Assembly (NCBI RefSeq): GCF_003116585.1
Contig: NZ_QEHM01000004.1
Location: forward strand, 452,264-516,263
Length of the DNA: 64,000 nt
Direction of reading: 5' to 3'
Source of the DNA: Albibacillus kandeliae
GTDB taxonomy: Bacteria > Pseudomonadota > Alphaproteobacteria > Rhodobacterales > Rhodobacteraceae
The translations under genes and the position numbers were made by a program. Positions 16,641-24,504 of this stretch are shown in pieces (within the stretch, counting starts at the first letter, position 1; the number at the start of each line of letters is the position of its first letter). The notes under the pieces were generated by a model. That model saw nothing but the letters and a program-made list of their open reading frames with translations. It was not told the origin of the DNA and searched no databases.

Positions 16641-17270
16641 TCATGCGGTGCCGCTGGGGCGCGCCTTGATCCCGTCGAACCAGGCCTGCGTCGCGGTGTG
16701 TCCTTCGGGGATGCGCTGCTTGATCACCCGGGCGAAGTCGACAAAGACGTAGGTGGTGATGTCGGCCAGCGTGAAGGTATCGGTCGCCACGTAGGGGCTC
16801 TGCTGCAGCCGGTCCTCCAGCATGTCGAAGAAGGCCCGGGCGCGGGTGCGTCCGCGTTCGGCGAGCTCGGGGATCTGGGCGTGGTTCACCACGCCGGTCA
16901 CCGCGCGGTCCTTCATGTGAGGGTTGCCGTTGCGCAGGGCCTCGGCGATCGGCAGGCCGCCCTGATGTTCGGCGATGGCGGTCCAGGTCGCGATCAGGCC
17001 CTTTTCGACCGGGGTCACGCCCATCAGCGGGGGGTTGGGAAACCTGGCTTCGAGATAGGCGGCGATGCCGAGGTTCTCGGTCAGCACCTCGCCCTCGTCC
17101 GTCACCAGCACCGGGATCGTCGCGCGCGGGTTGACCGCGAGGAACTCGGGGCGCAGTTGCTCGGCCTTGGCGATCGAGACGTCGCGGGTCTCGATGGTCA
17201 GCCCCTTCTCGGCGATGAACATCCGGGCGCGCCGCGGGTTGGGCGCGGTGGAACAGTCGTAAAACAGCAT
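16641..17270 (-). CDS. Glutathione S-transferase family protein
   Basis: A 209-residue cytosolic GST with an N-terminal thioredoxin fold (LFYDCSTAPNPRRARMFIAEKG, NPRATIPVLVTDEGEVLTENLGI) and an all-helical C-terminal domain (TDTFTLADITTYVFVDFARV). The start has AAGGAGGAG upstream. It is separate from the maiA zeta GST and more like the general bacterial GSTs of unknown substrate. It ends 12 bases from the MarR gene, tail to tail. Confidence 0.9.
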   Translation of the reverse strand: MLFYDCSTAPNPRRARMFIAEKGLTIETRDVSIAKAEQLRPEFLAVNPRATIPVLVTDEGEVLTENLGIAAYLEARFPNPPLMGVTPVEKGLIATWTAIAEHQGGLPIAEALRNGNPHMKDRAVTGVVNHAQIPELAERGRTRARAFFDMLEDRLQQSPYVATDTFTLADITTYVFVDFARVIKQRIPEGHTATQAWFDGIKARPSGTA

Positions 17271-17345
17271 GTCGGGTCTCCTCCTTGCCGCGCAGCTTCC
17301 CGGTGAACGCGGGGCGTGACAAGGGGAGACCGCGCCGACGCTGCG

Positions 17346-18500
17346 TCAGCCGGCGCTGTCCTTCAGCTGCGCGGCGACCGCCCTGGCGATGACCTGTTCC
17401 TCGTCGGTGGGGATCACCAGCACCTCGGCCCGGCCGGTGCCGATGCGCGGCCCTGCGGCGGCGTTCGCCTGCGCGTCGAGGTCGAGGCCGAGGAAGCCCA
17501 GCCCCTCGATGATGCGGCGGCGGATCTCGGTCGAATGTTCGCCGACGCCGCCAGTGAAGACCACGCCGTCGATCCCGCCCATCTCGCCCGCCAGCGCGGC
17601 GATCTCGCGGCGGATGCGGTGGACGTAGTAGTCCAGCGCCTCGGCCGCGCGGGGATCGTCGGCGGCGAGAAGGGTGCGCATGTCGTGGCTGATGCCGGAC
17701 ATGCCCTTGAGCCCGCTCTCCTTGTAGAGAAGGTGGGTCAGGTCATCGTATCCCATGCCCCGGTTCATCAGGTAGAGCAGCACGCCCGGGTCGATCTGGC
17801 CGGGCCGGGTGCCCATCGCGATCCCGTCGAGTGCGGAGAAGCCCATGGTGGTGGAGAAGCTCCGGCCATCCTTCAAAGCGCAGAGGGAGGCGCCGTTGCC
17901 GAGGTGGGCGATCACCGTCTTGCCGGCGGCCAGCGCGGGGTAATCGCGGCGGAGGACGCCCGAAACATAGTCGTAGGACAGGCCGTGGAAGCCATAGCGG
18001 CGGATGCCCTCGTCGTAATACTGGCGCGGCAGCCCGTAGGTGTCGCAGACGAAGGGATGCCCCTGGTGGAAGGCGGTGTCGAAACAGCCGACCTGGATCG
18101 CGCGGGGGAAGGCCGCCTGCGCGGCGGCGACGGCGGCGAGGTTGTGCGGCTGGTGCAGCGGGACCAGCGGGATGATCTCGCGCAGCTTGGCGATGATCTC
18201 GGGCGTCAGCACCACCGGCGCGCGCAGGTCGGCGCCACCGTGCACGATGCGGTGCCCGACCCCGAGGACGGCGCGCCCTTCGAGGATGGGGCCGAGCGAG
18301 GTCAGGATGGCGATGACGGCGCCGTTGTGGTCGGCCTGCCCGATCTCGCTGGTTGCTCCGCCGCTGATCTCGAGACGGGCGTGGGCGCCGATGTTCTCGA
18401 CCTGGCCCGTACGCAGCAGGCGGGGTTCGCCATCGGCCGACTCGTAGAGCCCGAACTTGAGCGAGGAGGACCCGGCGTTCAGCGTCAGGATCGCGCTCAT
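17346..18500 (-). CDS. ackA: Acetate kinase
   Basis: A 384-residue ASKHA-fold kinase interconverting acetate plus ATP and acetyl phosphate. The N-terminal signature AILTLNAGSSSLKFGLY and the segments RFSTTMGFSALDGIAMGTRPGQIDPG-like (here SFSTTMGFSALDG then MGTRPGQID) and FTGGVGEHSTEIR are present. Its ATG overlaps the stop of the upstream phosphotransacetylase fusion by four bases, so the pair is one translational unit. Propionate or butyrate kinase activity is possible in this family. Confidence 0.94.
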   Translation of the reverse strand: MSAILTLNAGSSSLKFGLYESADGEPRLLRTGQVENIGAHARLEISGGATSEIGQADHNGAVIAILTSLGPILEGRAVLGVGHRIVHGGADLRAPVVLTPEIIAKLREIIPLVPLHQPHNLAAVAAAQAAFPRAIQVGCFDTAFHQGHPFVCDTYGLPRQYYDEGIRRYGFHGLSYDYVSGVLRRDYPALAAGKTVIAHLGNGASLCALKDGRSFSTTMGFSALDGIAMGTRPGQIDPGVLLYLMNRGMGYDDLTHLLYKESGLKGMSGISHDMRTLLAADDPRAAEALDYYVHRIRREIAALAGEMGGIDGVVFTGGVGEHSTEIRRRIIEGLGFLGLDLDAQANAAAGPRIGTGRAEVLVIPTDEEQVIARAVAAQLKDSAG

Positions 18501-19882
18501 GCCGCGCCACTCCGGGCCGCGTTCAGCGCCGCCACCGCGCAGGAGGCCAGCCGCGACTGTTCGTCATCGGCGCGCGAGGTGAGGATGATCGGGCATTTCG
18601 CCCCCATCACGATCCCGGCTGACCGGGCGTGGGCGAGGTAACTCAGTTCCTTGGCCAGCATGTTGCCCGCCTCCATGTTCGGTACCACGAGGATCTCGGC
18701 ATGACCCGCGACGAGAGAGCGGATGCCCTTGGTCTGCGCGGCGCCGAGGTTCACCGCGTTGTCCATTGCCAGCGGGCCGTCCACCAGCCCGCCCAGAATC
18801 TGACCGCGCTCGGCCATCTTGGAGAGGATCGCGGCGTCGAGGGTCGAGGGGATCGCCGGGTTCACCGTTTCCACCGCCGACAGCACGCCGACCTTGGGTT
18901 CGGGGATGCCGAGCGAATGGGCAAGGTAGATCGCGTTCTGGATGATGTCGGCCTTGGTCTGGAGATCGGGGGCGATGTTGATCGCCGCATCGGAGACGAA
19001 CAGCAGGTGATCGAGCCCCGGCACGTCCATCACGAAGACATGGCTCAGGCGGCGACCGATGCGCAGGCCGGTCTCGCGCCGGACCACCGCGCCAAGGAAG
19101 ACGTCGGTGTGCAGGTGCCCCTTCATCAGGGCCGCGGCCTCGCCCTCGTGCACCAGCTTGACTGCATGTTCGGCGGCGGCCGCGTGGCTGGCGATGTCGA
19201 TGATGCGATAGCCGGAGATATCGAGGCCCGCCGTCTTGGCCGCGCCCTCGATCTTCGCAGCATCGCCGATCAGGATCGGGTCGATGAGCGTGTGCTGCGC
19301 CGCGAGGATGGCGCCGCCGAGCGAGTCCTCCTCCTCTGGCGCGACGACGGCGGTGGGCATCGGCGGCAGCGGTTCGGCCTGTTCCAGCAGCCGTTCGAAA
19401 TGCTTGTGGCTCTGCAGCATCAGGCCCGGGATCTCGGAGCTGTCAAAGCTCAGCGGGCGCTCGGGCGCGACGACGACGGCCTCTCCCTCGACGATGGGGC
19501 GGCCGTCGGACGTGGTGACCGAGGTGGCAAAGGTGACCAGCCGGTCGTCCCCTTTTGCGGTCAGCCGGACCCGGACGGTCAGCGTGTCGCCCGCGTGCGC
19601 CTGCCCCCGGAACTGGAGCGTCTGGCTGCGATAGAGCGTCCCCGGCCCGGGCAGGTCGCACCCCAGAACGGCGGAGATCAGCGAGGCGATCCACATGCCC
19701 GGCGCAATGGCCTCCTCGACGCCATCACCATCGCCATCCTCGCGGGGGAGGTGCATCGGGTTCACGTTGCCGGAGGAGTTGGCGAAGACGTAGAGATCGT
19801 CGGCGACCAGCGTCCGGGTCTGCTCGGCCTCCATGCCGACCGCCAGCTGGGCGAAGGGGATGTTGTGAATAGGTCTGTTCAT
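18497..19882 (-). CDS. MaoC-like hydratase / phosphate acyltransferase fusion
   Basis: A 461-residue fusion; the ATG at 19882 is chosen because the protein then starts directly at the MaoC region. Residues about 10-145 are a MaoC/hot-dog domain (VFANSSGNVNPMHL, PGMWIASLISAVLG). Residues about 165-460 are a phosphate acetyl/butyryltransferase domain (TLIDPILIGDAAKIEGAA, VSDAAINIAPDLQTKADI, GAQTKGIRSLVAGHAEI-like motif). It should move an acyl group between CoA and phosphate for AckA. The hot-dog part lacks a proven substrate here. This architecture is known as bifunctional enoyl-CoA hydratase/phosphate acetyltransferase. Confidence 0.9.
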   Translation of the reverse strand: MNRPIHNIPFAQLAVGMEAEQTRTLVADDLYVFANSSGNVNPMHLPREDGDGDGVEEAIAPGMWIASLISAVLGCDLPGPGTLYRSQTLQFRGQAHAGDTLTVRVRLTAKGDDRLVTFATSVTTSDGRPIVEGEAVVVAPERPLSFDSSEIPGLMLQSHKHFERLLEQAEPLPPMPTAVVAPEEEDSLGGAILAAQHTLIDPILIGDAAKIEGAAKTAGLDISGYRIIDIASHAAAAEHAVKLVHEGEAAALMKGHLHTDVFLGAVVRRETGLRIGRRLSHVFVMDVPGLDHLLFVSDAAINIAPDLQTKADIIQNAIYLAHSLGIPEPKVGVLSAVETVNPAIPSTLDAAILSKMAERGQILGGLVDGPLAMDNAVNLGAAQTKGIRSLVAGHAEILVVPNMEAGNMLAKELSYLAHARSAGIVMGAKCPIILTSRADDEQSRLASCAVAALNAARSGAA

Positions 19883-20057
19883 CCTGCCAATCCCTTGGGT
19901 CGCGTTTGCTGTCCGCACCCGCGCAATGCCCCAAGGTGTCGGCAGTTTTGTCCGCAAAGTCCAGTATTGTCGGGGATTTGCCCCCATGACTCGCCGTCGC
20001 AGGGTGACAAGCGTTCATGACGATTGCGCAACGCCCCACGGTCGGGCGCCCGGAATG

Positions 20058-20094
20058 CAAACAGGGCGGCCCCGGTCTTTCCCGTGCCGCCCTG
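20058..20094 (-). terminator. Terminator of pcaIJ
   Basis: A nine-base-pair stem CAGGGCGGC / GCCGCCCTG (20062-20070 and 20086-20094) with a 15-base loop lies 25 bases beyond the pcaJ stop. On the minus strand it is followed by TTTG. It probably ends the CoA-transferase transcript, leaving the ackA pair with its own promoter in the remaining gap. Confidence 0.6.
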
Positions 20095-20119
20095 CCGTCT
20101 TGTCCGAAACGTGCCGCGC

Positions 20120-20803
20120 CTAGAGATCGGGCACCGCGATGTCGATCACCTCGCCATCGGTCGCCAGCTCGCCGCCGGTCACCGCGCGCAGATCGTCGAC
20201 CGAGAGCCCGGCGACCTTCTCGCGCAGGACGAAGCGGCCGCCCTCGACGTCGATCACCGCCAGCGACGAGTAGACGCGTGTGACGCAGCCCACCCCGGTC
20301 AGCGGCATGGTGCAGCGGTCGACCAGCTTGGGTTCGCCGTTCTTGGTCACGTGATCGGTCAGCACGCAGACCCGCTTGGCCCCGTTGACGAGGTCCATCG
20401 CGCCGCCCACGGCAGGCACGCCCTTGCCGGTGGACCAGTTGGCGAGGTCACCGTTCTGGGCAACCTGGAAGGCGCCGAGGATCGCCACGTCGAGGTGGCC
20501 GCCGCGGATCATCGAGAAGCTGTCGGCATGGTGGAAGAAGGCCGCGCCCGGGTTCAGGGTGATCGCCTTCTTGCCGGCGTTGATCAGGTCCCAGTCCTCT
20601 TCGCCTTCCTTCGGCGCCTTGCCGAAGCCCAGCACGCCGTTCTCGGTGTGGAACACCGCCTGACGGTTCTCGGGCTGGAACTTGGCGACCATCTCGGGGA
20701 AGCCGATTCCGAGGTTCACATAGGCGCCATCCTCGATGTCCTGCGCCGCGCGCCATGCGATCTGGGCGTTGCTCAGCTTGTGCTTTTCCAGTGTCTCGCT
20801 CAT
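20120..20803 (-). CDS. pcaJ: 3-oxoadipate/3-oxoacid CoA-transferase subunit B
   Basis: A 227-residue beta subunit of a family I CoA transferase. Glu54 in HTENGVLG is the residue that forms the glutamyl-CoA thioester. The segments DLINAGKKAITLNPGAAFFHHADSFSM and GGAMDLVNGAKRV agree closely with Pseudomonas PcaJ as I recall it. It moves CoA from succinyl-CoA to a 3-oxoacid. No other beta-ketoadipate genes are in the window; the acetoacetate produced by the nearby homogentisate route is an alternative substrate. Its ATG overlaps the pcaI stop by four bases. Confidence 0.88.
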   Translation of the reverse strand: MSETLEKHKLSNAQIAWRAAQDIEDGAYVNLGIGFPEMVAKFQPENRQAVFHTENGVLGFGKAPKEGEEDWDLINAGKKAITLNPGAAFFHHADSFSMIRGGHLDVAILGAFQVAQNGDLANWSTGKGVPAVGGAMDLVNGAKRVCVLTDHVTKNGEPKLVDRCTMPLTGVGCVTRVYSSLAVIDVEGGRFVLREKVAGLSVDDLRAVTGGELATDGEVIDIAVPDL

Positions 20804-21507
20804 GGGTAGACCGCCCCCTCGCGGTTCAGCACTTCTTCCTGTTTCGCATCGCTTACCTCGACCACCGCGTCGACGAAGATGCCGGGGGTGATGACCTGCT
20901 CGGGCTCGATCCCGCCCAGCGGGACCAGCGTGCCGACCTGCGCCACCGTGTGCGCCCCGGCCATGGCCATGATCGGGTTGAAGTTGCGTGCGGCCATTCG
21001 GTAGGTCAGGTTGCCCATCTGGTCACCCAGCTCGGCCTTGATCAGCGCGAAGTCGGCCTTGAGCCAGCGCTCCTGAACGTAGTGCTTGCCGTCGAACTCG
21101 GCGGTCGGCTTGCCCTCGGCGAGCTCGGTGCCATAGGCGGTCGGCGTGTAGAAGGCGGGGATGCCGGCGCCACCGGCGCGGATGCGCTCGGCCAGCGTGC
21201 CCTGCGGGACCAGTTCCAGCTCGATCTCGCCCGCGAGGTACTTTTCGTTGAAGACGCGCGGATCGCTGGAGCGCGGGAAGGAACAGATCATCTTGGCAAC
21301 GAGGCCCTGTTCGATCATGGCGGCGATGCCGACATGCCCGTTGCCCGCGTTGTTGTTGATCACCGTGAGGTTCTTCGGCCCCTTGTCGATCAGCGCGTGA
21401 ATCAGCTCGATCGGCGCGCCGGAGCCACCGAACCCCCCGATCATGACCGTTGCACCGTCCCCGATCGGGCTGACGGCCTCGGCCAGGGACCCAAGTCTCT
21501 TGTCCAT
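20800..21507 (-). CDS. pcaI: 3-oxoadipate/3-oxoacid CoA-transferase subunit A
   Basis: A 235-residue alpha subunit pairing with PcaJ. The glycine-rich start of the CoA site (VMIGGFGGSGAPIELIHALI) and the INNNAGNG, CSFPRSSDPRVFNEKY and NLTYRMAARNFNPIMAMA segments follow PcaI rather than the acetoacetate enzyme ScoA/AtoD, in which the asparagine-rich loop differs. The protein therefore looks like a 3-oxoadipate type, although substrate ranges overlap. A 15-base palindrome lies 73 bases upstream of the start. Confidence 0.88.
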   Translation of the reverse strand: MDKRLGSLAEAVSPIGDGATVMIGGFGGSGAPIELIHALIDKGPKNLTVINNNAGNGHVGIAAMIEQGLVAKMICSFPRSSDPRVFNEKYLAGEIELELVPQGTLAERIRAGGAGIPAFYTPTAYGTELAEGKPTAEFDGKHYVQERWLKADFALIKAELGDQMGNLTYRMAARNFNPIMAMAGAHTVAQVGTLVPLGGIEPEQVITPGIFVDAVVEVSDAKQEEVLNREGAVYP

Positions 21508-21579
21508 CTGTCTTCCTCTTCGACGCGGCCAGGGGCCGCTGCACAGGTTCCCTTAGCTTATCGTCGGGGCAAGGTGAAT

Positions 21580-21594
21580 GCACAGTCGCTGTGC
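21580..21594. promoter_or_regulatory. Palindrome upstream of pcaI
   Basis: GCACAG-TCG-CTGTGC is a perfect inverted repeat 73 bases before the pcaI start codon. Size and place fit a dimeric repressor or activator site. No regulator gene is adjacent, so the protein that would bind it is unknown. Confidence 0.35.
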
Positions 21595-21760
21595 CTGACG
21601 ACCGTCGCGGCCGGCCGCTCCCGGAATATGCAAGGCTTTCAGGACGTTCGCCGATCAAGGGGGGCGCGGGGTGCGCGCCCGGACCTGAAATCCGACAAAA
21701 ACGGCAGGGTATTCTTACCTGACAATTCCAGTCAACTACTTGATTTTTAACGATTTTCTC

Positions 21761-21789
21761 TTGCACCCGCCGGAACCCGGGGCTATATG
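21761..21789 (+). promoter_or_regulatory. Sigma-70-type promoter of the small RNA
   Basis: TTGCAC (21761-21766) and TATATG (21784-21789) are separated by exactly 17 bases. Transcription would begin near A21796. No protein gene on the plus strand follows, but a strong intrinsic terminator does, 110 bases on. Confidence 0.6.
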
Positions 21790-21795
21790 ATTCTC

Positions 21796-21906
21796 AAGAC
21801 AGCAAGCCAGCGACAAAGCCAGCAAGCGATCCAGACCCAAGCTAGGCAGACCTATCCACCTAGCCAGGCAATTCCACCGAAACCGGCGCCCATGCGTCGG
21901 TTTTTT
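21796..21906 (+). ncRNA. Candidate small RNA, about 111 nt
   Basis: The stretch between the promoter above and an intrinsic terminator reads as an independent small RNA. An unstructured A/C-rich 5' part with repeated AAGCCAGC blocks is followed by a hairpin GCTAGG / CCTAGC (21841-21846, 21859-21864) with a 12-base loop, then a short single-stranded part, then the terminator stem. The motif TCCACC occurs twice (21855-21860 partly in the loop, 21873-21878 between the hairpins) and could pair with GGTGGA-type ribosome sites. I do not recognise the family. The overlapping open frame has no ribosome site and runs through the terminator, so it is unlikely to be coding. Confidence 0.62.
21882..21906 (+). 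terminator. Intrinsic terminator of the small RNA
   Basis: ACCGGCG / CGTCGGT (21882-21888 and 21895-21901, one G-U pair) with loop CCCATG and a run of six T from 21901. A-U pairs extend the stem outward. It points rightward and cannot serve the leftward genes; the dioxygenase gene has its own terminator at 21924-21948. Confidence 0.8.
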
Positions 21907-21923
21907 GTTATCCCGGACAAACG

Positions 21924-21948
21924 AAAACGCGCCGCACAGGGCGGCGCG
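21924..21948 (-). terminator. Terminator of the 3-hydroxyanthranilate dioxygenase gene
   Basis: CGCGCCGC / GCGGCGCG (21928-21935 and 21941-21948), loop of five, followed on the minus strand by TTTT. It lies 27 bases beyond the dioxygenase stop. Confidence 0.75.
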
Positions 21949-21974
21949 CTGGTGCAGGCAAATCGGCCTGAGCG

Positions 21975-22538
21975 TCAGAGGGTGACCCAGCCCTCGGGCG
22001 GCTTGCCCTTGCCGGGGTGGACCTCGCCGCAGCTCGGGCAGGTCCGGGCCTCCATGTCGGCGTGGAATGCCTCGTAGATCTTGGGCAGCTGCGAGACGAT
22101 GCCCTCGGGGCCGTCCAGCGACACCTCGGCGCGGTGCACGAGGCTCTTGCAGTTGAAGCAGTACCACTCGAACCCCTCGCTCATGCCGGGCTGGCGGGGC
22201 GCCTCGACCACGATGCCGATGGAGCCTTCCTGCGGGCGCTGGGGCGCGTGGCGGGTGTGGGCGGGCAGCATGAAGACTTCGCCCTCGCGCACGGGCACGT
22301 CGTAGATTTCGCCGCCATCGGCGATCTTGAGGACCATGTCGCCCTTCTGCTGGAAGAACCATTCCTCGACCGGGTCGTCATGGAAATCCATCCGCGTGTT
22401 CGGGCCGCCCACGACCATGACGATCATATCGCCTTCCTTGTGGAGAAGCTGGTTGCCCACCGGCGGCTTCAGCTTGTCCGCATGGTCCTCGACCCATTTC
22501 TTGAAATTGAACGCCTGGAGTTTCGGGTGCGGGGTCAT
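21975..22538 (-). CDS. nbaC: 3-hydroxyanthranilate 3,4-dioxygenase
   Basis: A 187-residue cupin enzyme that opens 3-hydroxyanthranilate to 2-amino-3-carboxymuconate semialdehyde in the kynurenine route. The cupin core has the iron ligands in MDFHDDPVEEWFFQ (His and Glu) and a later His in LPAHTRHAPQRP. The C-terminal CFNC...CPSC pairs form the second, rubredoxin-like iron site of the bacterial enzymes. The ATG at 22538 with AGAGAGG upstream gives the family length; the longer frame adds an unconserved leader. Kynureninase and kynurenine hydroxylase are not in the window, but an arylformamidase-like gene is 5 kb away. Confidence 0.94.
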   Translation of the reverse strand: MTPHPKLQAFNFKKWVEDHADKLKPPVGNQLLHKEGDMIVMVVGGPNTRMDFHDDPVEEWFFQQKGDMVLKIADGGEIYDVPVREGEVFMLPAHTRHAPQRPQEGSIGIVVEAPRQPGMSEGFEWYCFNCKSLVHRAEVSLDGPEGIVSQLPKIYEAFHADMEARTCPSCGEVHPGKGKPPEGWVTL

Positions 22539-22661
22539 TTCTGGCCTCTCTGTTGCGGTTTCGCTTGTTGCTGCGATCTGGCGCGAGCCTAGCAAGGCTT
22601 GGGCCCCTCATGGAAGAATATCGGCGCATGTGGCTATCCAAAATGCGAATAGCCGACGCGC

Positions 22662-23540
22662 TCAGGTCAGGACGATGGCCGTTCCGGCGAGGGCCAGCAC
22701 CGCCCCCAGCCAGACCCTCAAAGCCGGACGGCTGCGACCGCGCGGGGCAAGCGCCACCAGCCCGGCGGTAAAGAAGACGTCGAGCGCGGCAAGCACGGCG
22801 ACAAGGGTCACCTCGGCATCGCGCAGGGCGAAAAACTGAAGCGTCTGGCCGGCGGTCAGCGCAGCGGCCCCGGCGAACTGCCAGGGGCCGAGATCGCGGA
22901 ACAGTCGGGAGAGCGCATCGGCCCGGTCGCGGCGAAGCGCGGCGGCGGCGGTGAACCAGAGCAGCCCGGTGATCGCCCCGACGAAGGTGCCGAGCATCGG
23001 ATCGGGCAGGTCCATCAGGCCGAGCCGCCGGAACCCAAGCGCGAGCGCGTAACCCGCCGCCGAACCGATGGCGAGGCCGTGACCGCCCAGTGCGCCCGCC
23101 GCGCCCCCCTTGCGGGAGACGCCCAGCAGGACCGCCATCAAGATCAGCGCGCCGCCCGCGAGGACCTGAACCTCGGGCACCTCGCTGAGCATCAGGAAGG
23201 CGACCGGGACCGCCAAAACCGGCACCAGACGGCGGTAGAGGCTGGTGGAGACCGCGCCGATCAGGGCCGTGGCGCGGTAGTTGAGCAGCCGCCCGACCAC
23301 CATCGAGAAGACACCCGCGAGCACGAAGAGCAGCATCGCCCAGTGGCCGCCGGGGGAGAGCACGTCCGGCAGCCCCGCCGACCCGAAGGACAGCCACAAC
23401 ACCAGCGTCACGGCGCAGGTCATCAGCACCGAGAGGTACATGCCATTGTCGCCGCGCGCGGTGCGGGCCCCTTCGGCGACGCAGTAGCCGCCGATGCCGT
23501 AGCTCGCCGCCGAGAGGATCGCGAAGAGTTCTCCGGTCAA
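22662..23540 (-). CDS. EamA/DMT family transporter
   Basis: A 292-residue protein with about ten membrane spans in two repeated halves, the plan of drug/metabolite transporters (10-TMS EamA). Typical pieces are ATALIGAVSTSLYRRLVPVLAVPVAFLML-like helices and a second-half GAVLALAGTAIVLT end. The cargo is unknown; relatives export amino acids and small metabolites. It follows the DapA-like gene by ten bases and is probably in that operon. Confidence 0.85.
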   Translation of the reverse strand: MTGELFAILSAASYGIGGYCVAEGARTARGDNGMYLSVLMTCAVTLVLWLSFGSAGLPDVLSPGGHWAMLLFVLAGVFSMVVGRLLNYRATALIGAVSTSLYRRLVPVLAVPVAFLMLSEVPEVQVLAGGALILMAVLLGVSRKGGAAGALGGHGLAIGSAAGYALALGFRRLGLMDLPDPMLGTFVGAITGLLWFTAAAALRRDRADALSRLFRDLGPWQFAGAAALTAGQTLQFFALRDAEVTLVAVLAALDVFFTAGLVALAPRGRSRPALRVWLGAVLALAGTAIVLT

Positions 23541-23550
23541 TCCCGGCCCG

Positions 23551-24504
23551 TCACAGTTTTAGGCCGCAGGAGTCGAAGGCGGCTTTGGTCCGCTCCTTCT
23601 CTTCCTCGGTCAGTTGCAGCAGCGGAGACCGCACCGGACCTCCAACCTGGCCCAGCAGTTCCTGCCAGTACTTGCTGTGCGCCTGCGGCTTGCCGCCGGG
23701 CCGCGTGCTCTTGATCGCCTGCCGCACCGGGTCGAGGCTGTCGCGGACCTTGCGCGCCTCGTCGAACTTTCCGGCGAAGGCGAGGTCGGTGTATTCCTTC
23801 ATGCGCTTGTCGTTCTTCGTCTGCAGCAGATACGGCGGGGCCGAGCAGAGGTAGAGCTTCCAATCCAGTTCTTCGATGTTGTCGAGCCATTCCTCCTCGG
23901 AGGCGGTCGAGACCTGGATCTTGTCGCCGACCATCTGGGTCAGGCGCACATACATCTCGCGCGGGACCGAGTACTTGATCGCCACGATGTTCGGCAGCTC
24001 GGCCACGCGGGCGCAGAGCTCGGGGCTCATCAGGTAGCCGCTGTCCGGGTGGCTCCACATGGCGATGCCGATGTCGACCTTGTCGCAGAGCTGCTTGTAG
24101 TAGTTGAAGACCGTGTCGTCCTGATCGTGGACGAAGTGGAGGATGGGCGCGTGCACCACGACGTAGTCGGCGCCGCAGTCCTGCGCGTGTTTGGCCAGTT
24201 CGACCACGGTGTCGAAGTTCTGGTCGGAGGCGGACATGATCGTCGCGGCCTTGCCGTTGCATTCCTCGACCGCGATCTCGAAGTTGGTCTTGCGCTCGTC
24301 CAGCGACATGGAAAAGAACTCGCCCTGCTTACCGGCGATGAACAGACCGTTGATGTCGAGGTCGTCGACCCAGTGGCGGATGTTCTGGCGCAGGCCCGCC
24401 TCGTCGAAGGCGCCATCGGGCTTGAACGGGTTCAGGGCGGCGGCCCAGATGCCCTTCATGTTCTCGCGGGCATAGTCCTTGGCGTCGAGCTTGGAATATT
24501 TCAT
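23551..24504 (-). CDS. DapA/NAL-family aldolase or dehydratase of unknown substrate
   Basis: A 317-residue TIM-barrel class I aldolase. The ATG at 24504 overlaps the stop of the molybdenum hydroxylase gene (ATGA at 24501-24504), so they are coupled. The Schiff-base Lys177 lies in IVAIKYS, and GxxGE appears as GKQGE. The YYN tyrosine of true dihydrodipicolinate synthase is absent (that stretch is VVHAPILHF), and the threonine pair of DapA is replaced. It should thus form a Schiff base with a different oxo acid. Its partner gene suggests breakdown of an oxidised heterocycle or aldehyde, but this is inference. Confidence 0.85.
   Translation of the reverse strand: MKYSKLDAKDYARENMKGIWAAALNPFKPDGAFDEAGLRQNIRHWVDDLDINGLFIAGKQGEFFSMSLDERKTNFEIAVEECNGKAATIMSASDQNFDTVVELAKHAQDCGADYVVVHAPILHFVHDQDDTVFNYYKQLCDKVDIGIAMWSHPDSGYLMSPELCARVAELPNIVAIKYSVPREMYVRLTQMVGDKIQVSTASEEEWLDNIEELDWKLYLCSAPPYLLQTKNDKRMKEYTDLAFAGKFDEARKVRDSLDPVRQAIKSTRPGGKPQAHSKYWQELLGQVGGPVRSPLLQLTEEEKERTKAAFDSCGLKL

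Noticed and set aside
21787..22077. A 96-codon frame on the plus strand covering the small RNA
   Set aside because: No ribosome site, runs straight through a strong terminator with a T run and then antisense to the dioxygenase gene.
23551..24504. Dihydrodipicolinate synthase (dapA) call
   Set aside because: The tyrosine and threonine pair needed for DapA chemistry are not present; only the superfamily is supported.
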